From NCBI RefSeq assembly GCF_014837235.1, contig NZ_JACYFT010000003.1, forward strand, positions 81,660 to 145,659: DNA of 64,000 nt, in the 5' to 3' direction. The position numbers and the translations under genes are program-made. The notes under the pieces were generated by a model. That model did no database searches, was not told the DNA's origin, and worked only from the letters and a program-made list of their open reading frames with translations. Source of the DNA: Limnohabitans radicicola (GTDB taxonomy: Bacteria; Pseudomonadota; Gammaproteobacteria; Burkholderiales; Burkholderiaceae_C). Numbering within the stretch: position 1 is the first letter of the stretch; each line of letters starts with the position of its first letter. Shown piece after piece: positions 59,470-64,000 of this stretch.

Positions 59470-60542
59470 AACTCGCACTCATCACCGACGCCTGGCATCC
59501 CCAGGTCAATGGCGTAGTGACCACCCTCAACGAGCTGGTCAACGCCTTGCAAGGCATGGGGGTGCAAGTCCACGTGATCCACCCGGGTCAGTTTGAACAC
59601 CGCCCCTGTCCTGGCTATGCGGGCATCGATCTGGCGGTGCGCCCAGCCAAAAGACTGACACGGCTGCTGGACAACTTGCAGCCCGATGCAGTCCACCTGG
59701 CGACCGAGGGTCCGCTGGGCTGGGCTGGCCGAAAAATTTGTCTCCAAAAAAACTGGGCTTTCAGCACGGCATTTCACACCAAATTTCCAGAAATTCTGAA
59801 TTCCGCCCTGCGCATTCCTTTGTCGTGGGGGTACGCCCTGTTCAGGCATTTCCACAAGCCATCGTCGGCGGTCATGGTGCCAACGCAGGGCGTGCTTGAC
59901 ATGCTGCAGCAGCGTCAATTTCGACAGCTCAAGCCTTGGACGCATGGCGTGGACACACACTTGTTTGGATTTCACGCACAGCCATTGGCGCTGGAGGGGT
60001 TGGAGCACTTGCCGCGGCCATTGTGTTTGTTCGTCGGCCGGCTTTCCTATGAAAAGAACATCGAGGCCTTTCTGAAGCTGCCTGTGCAAGGCACCAAAAT
60101 CGTATGCGGTGTCGGCCCACTGGAGACCAGTCTGAAAAGCAGATACCCTGATGTGCACTGGATGGGGGTATTGCCCCGTGAAGAGCTGGCCAGGGTGTAC
60201 GCCGCCGCTGATGTGTTTGTGTTCCCATCGCGCAGTGAAACTTTTGGTTTGGTCATGCTCGAGGCCATGGCCACAGGCACGCCCGTGGCCGCCTATCCGG
60301 TCGACGGCCCTTTGCAGGTGTTGGGTGCAGACCATGGCAAGCCTCAGGGGGGTGTGCTGGATGCCGACCTGCAGACCGCAGTCGCGCGAGCGCTGACCGT
60401 GCCCCGGATGCAGGCCCGCCAGCGTGCTGAGGCGTTTGACTGGGACGCAGCGGCACGACTTTTTGTCAATCACCTGGTGTCTGTGCACGCCAGGCAAGGC
60501 CACATGCTGTCAGCTGTCACAGTACTGTCACCAAGGACATGA
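59466..60542 (+). CDS. Glycosyltransferase family 4, likely diacylglycerol glycosyltransferase (Agt-like)
   Basis: GT-B glycosyltransferase of 358 residues. The N-terminus ITDAWHPQVNGVVTTLNEL is the acceptor-domain signature of the MgtA/SqdX/Agt group. TEGPLGWAGRKICL and AFHTKFPEI follow, and the donor domain has FVGRLSYEKNIEAFL and the E-x7-E motif SETFGLVMLEAMATGTPVAAYPVDGP. In many bacteria this gene lies beside plcP and makes glycolipids from the diacylglycerol it releases. The sugar (hexose or uronic acid) cannot be told. It overlaps plcP by 4 bases. A Pho-box repeat lies inside its last codons, before ppk. Confidence 0.86.
   Translation: MKLALITDAWHPQVNGVVTTLNELVNALQGMGVQVHVIHPGQFEHRPCPGYAGIDLAVRPAKRLTRLLDNLQPDAVHLATEGPLGWAGRKICLQKNWAFSTAFHTKFPEILNSALRIPLSWGYALFRHFHKPSSAVMVPTQGVLDMLQQRQFRQLKPWTHGVDTHLFGFHAQPLALEGLEHLPRPLCLFVGRLSYEKNIEAFLKLPVQGTKIVCGVGPLETSLKSRYPDVHWMGVLPREELARVYAAADVFVFPSRSETFGLVMLEAMATGTPVAAYPVDGPLQVLGADHGKPQGGVLDADLQTAVARALTVPRMQARQRAEAFDWDAAARLFVNHLVSVHARQGHMLSAVTVLSPRT
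60507..60531 (+). promoter_or_regulatory. Pho box before ppk
   Basis: CTGTCAC-AGTA-CTGTCAC (60514-60531) matches the PhoB double repeat (CTGTCAT, 4-base spacer) with only the final T to C changes. A further CTGTCAG directly precedes it at 60507-60513, giving three CTGTCA units. AACAAT (60542-60547), ten bases downstream, is a plausible -10 box, and the ppk ATG follows at 60582. Confidence 0.78.
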
Positions 60543-60581
60543 ACAATCGATGGTTGATCGGATTTGATTGGAAATCTCAAT

Positions 60582-62657
60582 ATGGCTGAATCGGCCACCA
60601 CCGCAGACTTGGCGAATCCGCCGCTCCCGCCCTTGCTGGATCGTGATCTGAGCATCCTGGCATTCAATGAGCGGGTGTTGGATGGTGCCAGACGCCACGA
60701 TGTGCCGCTGCTCGAGCGCTTGCGTTACTTGTGCATTGTGTCTTCCAATCTGGATGAATTTTTTGAGGTGCGGGCTGAGCCACACGTGGCAGCAGCCCAG
60801 CAGCACATTGATGAGGGGGCTTTGAGCATCCAAAGCCTGCAGTCGATCACGACCCGTGCGCGTGCCATGGTGGATGAGCAGTACCGCCTGTACAACCACG
60901 AACTGCTGCCCGCGTTTGAAAAAGAAGGCATCCGTATCCTGTCACATGGTGAGCGCAATGTGGCTCAAAGGCGCTGGGTCAAGACTTATTTCAACAAGGA
61001 TGTCAAACCCTTGCTGATGCCCGTCAGCCTCGACCCTTCACACCCCATGCCCCAGGTGGCCAACAAGTCGCTCAATTTCATTGTTCACCTCAAGGGCAAG
61101 GATGCCTTTGGCCGTAGCAATGAAATCGCCATCGTCAAGGTTCCCCGCGTTTTACCCCGTTTGATCCGTATGCCTGACCGCTTGAGCAACGGTGGCACAG
61201 CCTTCGTATTGCTGTCGAGTGTGATTCGCGCGCATTTGTTCGAATTGTTTCCAGGTCGTGAGGTGGATCAGTTTTCGCAATTCCGGGTCACACGTCACTC
61301 GGATCTGGCGGTGGACGAGGATGAAGTTGTCAATTTGCGCACAGCCTTGCGCCAAGGCTTGCAACACCGCCATTACGGACAGGCTGTTCGTCTTGAAGTT
61401 TCTTCCAACTGCTCGCCACAGCTGTCGGACTTCTTGTTGCAGCAGTTCGACTTGCCCGTCCAGGCATTGTTCCGGGTCAATGGCCCGGTCAATCTGGTGC
61501 GTTTGATGCAACTGATCGATTTGAGTGCCAAGCCTGCCTTGCTGTTTGCGCCTTACCAGGCCAGTTTTCCGCGCGATGTGCCCAAGTCAGGAGCCATCAT
61601 GGCACGTATGCGGCAAGGCGATGTGCTTATCCATCAGCCTTTTGAGAGTTTTGATGGCGTGCTCGCGTTCCTTGGTGAAGCCGTCGATGACCCGCAGGTG
61701 CTGACCATCCAGCAAACCATTTACCGCACGGGCAGCGATCCAGCCATGATGAACTTGCTGCGCGAGGCCGTGCGTCGCGGGAAAGAGGTCACGGCAGTGG
61801 TCGAACTCAAGGCCCGCTTTGACGAAGAGGCCAACATCAATTGGGCCGAGCAACTCGAATCCATTGGTGTGCAGGTGGTCTATGGTGTGGTTGGTCTCAA
61901 GACCCACGCCAAAATGCTGCTGGTGACCCGACGGGAGGGGCGACATTTGAGGCGCTACGGCCACCTGTCGACGGGTAATTACAACCCGCGCACCGCGCGT
62001 CTGTACACCGACATCAGCTATTTGACGGCGGATCCGAAAATCACAGGTGACATGGAGCAGCTGTTCGTGCATCTGGCCAGTCAAAATCCGTTGCCGAGAA
62101 TGCACCGTCTGTGCGTAGCGCCGTTCAACCTGCATGCACGCATGCTGCGTGCCATCGGCGACGTCAAAAAGGCTGCGGAGCGGGGAGAGGATTCCCGCAT
62201 TGTATTGAAGATGAACGCCTTGACCGATGCGCCCCTGATCGAAGCCTTGATGGAGGCCGGTCAGTCAGGTGTGCGGATCGATTTGATTGTGCGTGGCGCT
62301 TGCATGCTGCCAGCTGGACTGCCAGGGAAAACAGACAACATCAAGGTGCGCTCGGTCATCGGGCAGTTTTTGGAACATTCGCGAGTGTCATATTTCAGGG
62401 CTGGTGTGGAGGAGACACTTTACCTCTCGAGTGCCGACTGGATGAACCGTAACATGATGCGGCGCATCGAGGTGGCTTGGCCTGTGCTGGACCCGGTCTT
62501 GCGGCAGCGCATCATCGACGAGTGCTTGCTGGCCTACATGCATGACCAGCATGATGCCTGGGACATGCAGTCCGATGGTCAATACGTGCGAGCGGCCCTT
62601 CTGCACCCTGGACCAGGCGCACAAGCCGCCCTGATGGCGCGTTACGCTAAAACCTGA
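60582..62657 (+). CDS. ppk: Polyphosphate kinase PPK1
   Basis: Makes polyphosphate from ATP through a phosphohistidine intermediate. The 691-residue protein has normal PPK1 length with N, H, C1 and C2 domains. Markers are RDLSILAFNERVLDGA, DEFFEVRAEPHV, the phosphohistidine region VVGLKTHAKMLLVTRREG, YGHLSTGNYNPRTARLYTD and NMMRRIEVAWPV near the end. The ATG at 60582 is preferred over an upstream TTG at 60564. It has its own Pho-box promoter inside the preceding glycosyltransferase gene and is followed by sixA after 17 bases. Confidence 0.97.
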   Translation: MAESATTADLANPPLPPLLDRDLSILAFNERVLDGARRHDVPLLERLRYLCIVSSNLDEFFEVRAEPHVAAAQQHIDEGALSIQSLQSITTRARAMVDEQYRLYNHELLPAFEKEGIRILSHGERNVAQRRWVKTYFNKDVKPLLMPVSLDPSHPMPQVANKSLNFIVHLKGKDAFGRSNEIAIVKVPRVLPRLIRMPDRLSNGGTAFVLLSSVIRAHLFELFPGREVDQFSQFRVTRHSDLAVDEDEVVNLRTALRQGLQHRHYGQAVRLEVSSNCSPQLSDFLLQQFDLPVQALFRVNGPVNLVRLMQLIDLSAKPALLFAPYQASFPRDVPKSGAIMARMRQGDVLIHQPFESFDGVLAFLGEAVDDPQVLTIQQTIYRTGSDPAMMNLLREAVRRGKEVTAVVELKARFDEEANINWAEQLESIGVQVVYGVVGLKTHAKMLLVTRREGRHLRRYGHLSTGNYNPRTARLYTDISYLTADPKITGDMEQLFVHLASQNPLPRMHRLCVAPFNLHARMLRAIGDVKKAAERGEDSRIVLKMNALTDAPLIEALMEAGQSGVRIDLIVRGACMLPAGLPGKTDNIKVRSVIGQFLEHSRVSYFRAGVEETLYLSSADWMNRNMMRRIEVAWPVLDPVLRQRIIDECLLAYMHDQHDAWDMQSDGQYVRAALLHPGPGAQAALMARYAKT

Positions 62658-62674
62658 ACACCAGTGGAGTGGGC

Positions 62675-63136
62675 ATGGACTTGATCTTGTGGAGACATGC
62701 AGAGGCGCTCGATCTGGAAAGCCAGGAAGACGACATGTTGCGCCCCTTGACGAGCAAAGGAGAAAAGCATGCCGCCCGCATGGCCCAATGGCTGGACAGG
62801 CAACTGCCTGAGGGCACCCGTATCCTCTGCAGCCCAGCGGTGCGTGCGGAGCAAACTGTGCGCGCCTTGCAGCGTAAATACAAGGTTCGCGATGCCCTGT
62901 CACCAGGTGCAAGCGTGCAAGATGTGCTTGAAACAGCCCAATGGCCGGATGCGAAATTTCCGGTGCTCCTGGTCGGACACCAGCCTTCATTGGGGGCGGT
63001 AGCGGCTCAGCTTCTGGGTATGGCTCACGGCACTTGCCCGATCCGCAAAGGTGCTGTCTGGTGGCTGCGCAGTCGACAGCGCGACGGGGTGGAGCAAACG
63101 GTCATTTTTTCGGTGACCACCCCGGAGAAACTGTAA
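62675..63136 (+). CDS. sixA: Phosphohistidine phosphatase SixA
   Basis: Histidine phosphatase-superfamily enzyme of 153 residues. The catalytic RHG-like motif is R7-H8-A in ILWRHAEAL, with the second His in LLVGHQPSLG, plus TSKGEKHAARMAQWL and ILCSPAVRAEQT. SixA dephosphorylates histidine-phosphotransfer domains such as ArcB and PtsNtr proteins. It commonly sits beside ppk/ppx in betaproteobacteria. It is the last rightward gene of the ppk unit and is convergent with the Lys/Ala-rich protein gene. Confidence 0.92.
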   Translation: MDLILWRHAEALDLESQEDDMLRPLTSKGEKHAARMAQWLDRQLPEGTRILCSPAVRAEQTVRALQRKYKVRDALSPGASVQDVLETAQWPDAKFPVLLVGHQPSLGAVAAQLLGMAHGTCPIRKGAVWWLRSRQRDGVEQTVIFSVTTPEKL

Positions 63137-63155
63137 CGGCTCTGCCGAGACTGGT

Positions 63156-63641
63156 TCAGTTCTTGCCTGGACGGCCCGTTTTCAATGTCGGAACGGCGGC
63201 CAAGGCTTTTTTGAAGGCGACATCCGAGGCAGCGTTCAGCAGCATCAGTCCAGCACGAATCAGCTCACTCTTCTTGATGTCGAGTCCCAGGCTCAATGCT
63301 TTTTTCTTCATATCGCCAAGTTGAGCAAATTCGTTTTTCGGAATGGTAAAGCTGTCACGCACCACTTTGACTTTTTTGTCTTTGATAGCTGGTTCTGGGG
63401 CTTTCTTTTGGGCTGGGTCCTGACGCCCTGTGGTCGCCTTTTTCGCTTTTGCAGGGTCCACTGGCTTGGCATTTTGGGACGGAGCCGCGTTTTGGGATTT
63501 CACGGCCAATGCTTTGGCGACATTCGCGCCTTGGGCTTTGATTGGGGCAGGTTTATTGGCCGATAAGGACTTTGAGGTCGATGCAGGTTTTTTGACGGGA
63601 GCCGCCGATTTGGCGTTTGGCGCAGTGACTTTCTTTGTCAT
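63156..63641 (-). CDS. Lys/Ala/Pro-rich protein with a ribbon-helix-helix-like C-terminal domain
   Basis: A 161-residue, very basic protein. The first 95 residues are low-complexity Lys/Ala/Pro/Ser (histone H1-like: VKKPASTSKSLSANKPAP, PAKAKKATTGRQDPAQKK) and probably disordered. The last 65 residues look folded, KVVRDSFTIPKNEFAQLGDM followed by KSELIRAGLMLLNAASD, and resemble a strand-helix-helix DNA-binding domain; this is inference. Similar proteins are seen in Comamonadaceae without known function. GAGGA precedes the ATG. A near-perfect palindrome lies 13 bases upstream, suggesting autoregulation. Confidence 0.72.
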   Translation of the reverse strand: MTKKVTAPNAKSAAPVKKPASTSKSLSANKPAPIKAQGANVAKALAVKSQNAAPSQNAKPVDPAKAKKATTGRQDPAQKKAPEPAIKDKKVKVVRDSFTIPKNEFAQLGDMKKKALSLGLDIKKSELIRAGLMLLNAASDVAFKKALAAVPTLKTGRPGKN

Positions 63642-63653
63642 GGATTCCTCTTT

Positions 63654-63677
63654 TATAAACCGTATATACCGTTTATA
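63654..63677. promoter_or_regulatory. 24-bp palindrome before the Lys/Ala-rich protein gene
   Basis: The arms TATAAACCGTAT and ATACCGTTTATA are inverse complements except for one position pair. The same stretch also holds three ACCG units at an exact 9-base period (63659, 63668, 63677). It covers the -13 to -36 region before the start codon and is probably an operator. Confidence 0.6.
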
Positions 63678-63696
63678 CCGATCTCAAAAAGCAAAG

Positions 63697-64000
63697 TCAA
63701 GCCAGCATCAATTTCCAGTTTGTCTTTTGCCAGGCCAGCACTTCTTCCTTGAGCAAGTGCGCAGATTGAGGCCAAAGCTGAGCCCACTGGTTGGTCAATG
63801 CCAAACGGACCGTTCGGCGCTTGCTGTCCAGCTCAATCTGCACGTCGGCAATGTCGGGGTCTCGGCGCGCATGGCAAAAAATGACGGCTAAACGCAGGGC
63901 CATCAGCTGGAGCACAAACAGGGGGTCTTCCAGAGTGCTGTCCAGTTTTTTGAGCTTGCCTCGGTGCCCCAGAACCAAGAGCCCCAAGCGGTGCAGTTCG
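63697..64000 (-). CDS. ppx: Exopolyphosphatase Ppx/GppA family, C-terminal fragment
   Basis: The last 101 codons of a gene entering from the right edge. The sequence ELHRLGLLVLGHRGKLKKL, PLFVLQLMALRLAVIFCHARRDP and the terminal SAHLLKEEVLAWQKTNWKL match the C-terminal HD-like domain of Ppx/GppA phosphatases, with conserved FCHARRD. Ppx hydrolyses polyphosphate or pppGpp. It is divergent in direction from ppk and sits 600 bases from sixA, so synthesis and breakdown of polyphosphate are encoded together. Only the C-terminal part is visible, so catalytic residues cannot be checked. Confidence 0.88.
   Translation of the reverse strand, partial: ELHRLGLLVLGHRGKLKKLDSTLEDPLFVLQLMALRLAVIFCHARRDPDIADVQIELDSKRRTVRLALTNQWAQLWPQSAHLLKEEVLAWQKTNWKLMLA

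Noticed and set aside
62894-62905. Single CTGTCAC in sixA, and others at about 60940 and 63352
   Set aside because: No second heptamer at the 11-base period, so they are not Pho boxes.
1-64000. CRISPR arrays, insertion sequences, prophage or integrative element
   Set aside because: No regularly spaced repeats, transposase, integrase or phage genes were seen; content is core-chromosome-like throughout.

Overview
The window is a 64 kb piece of GC-rich chromosome with dense, mostly colinear genes and very short intergenic gaps. Gene content and order point to a betaproteobacterium of the order Burkholderiales, most likely Comamonadaceae (Limnohabitans/Rhodoferax/Curvibacter-like). Examples are yqgE-ruvX-pyrR-pyrB-pyrC'-plsC, dusB-fis-purH, paired Bug-type solute receptors, DUF4148/DUF1841/DUF6172 proteins, and ppk-sixA-ppx. 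No phage, transposon, CRISPR array or integrase was seen. Genus assignment is inference from recognisable families, not from a search.

Layout. 1-4.8 kb: start of a cytochrome c assembly gene, ffh, a small phosphatase, a GGCT-like protein, miaB, DUF2889. 4.8-8.9 kb: acyl-CoA synthetase, GNAT, an FAH-family enzyme with an export signal, a Bug receptor, then tRNA-Met. 9-13.2 kb: a membrane protein of unknown function and a phenylacetate-type catabolic set (enoyl-CoA hydratase; paaG-paaI-paaK) around a TetR/PaaR-like palindrome. 13.2-20.8 kb: a REP-like inverted pair, an ubiH-dsbC-DUF3429-M61 operon, a DUF4148 protein, ychF, a hydrolase and a YqaA-like protein. 21-31 kb: dusB-fis, purH, a DEAD-box helicase, a Bug receptor, hemL, thiD, rubredoxin, photolyase. 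30.8-35.4 kb: yqgE-ruvX-pyrR-pyrB, an apparently inactive dihydroorotase, plsC. 35.4-39 kb: an ion channel, a sulfide-oxidation set (fccA-like cytochrome, fccB, soxY, soxZ), tRNA-Arg. 39-47.5 kb: a six-gene leftward operon moxR-small membrane protein-GNAT-VWA-tamA-tamB. 47.6-53.2 kb: cytochrome c4, DUF1841, thiolase, arsR-arsC-acr3, quinone oxidoreductase.

The most interesting part is 53.3-64 kb. A Lon-family protease and a divergent FtsH overlap by 4 bases. They are followed by an OlsB-like N-acyltransferase, a PlcP-like phospholipase C and a glycosyltransferase, and then by ppk, sixA and the end of ppx. Pho-box-like CTGTCA repeats lie in front of ppk (very good match) and in front of the acyltransferase (weaker). 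Read together this looks like a phosphate-starvation locus. It would strip phosphate from membrane phospholipids, replace them with ornithine lipids and glycolipids, and manage polyphosphate, possibly with membrane-protein quality control attached. Between sixA and ppx lies a Lys/Ala-rich DNA-binding-like protein preceded by a near-perfect 24-bp palindrome.

Other regulatory signals seen directly are a perfect FNR-type site between moxR and cytochrome c4, an ArsR-type inverted repeat on the arsR start, and several intrinsic terminators. No gene-free stretch exceeds 300 bases apart from 8691-9038, which holds tRNA-Met and its terminator.
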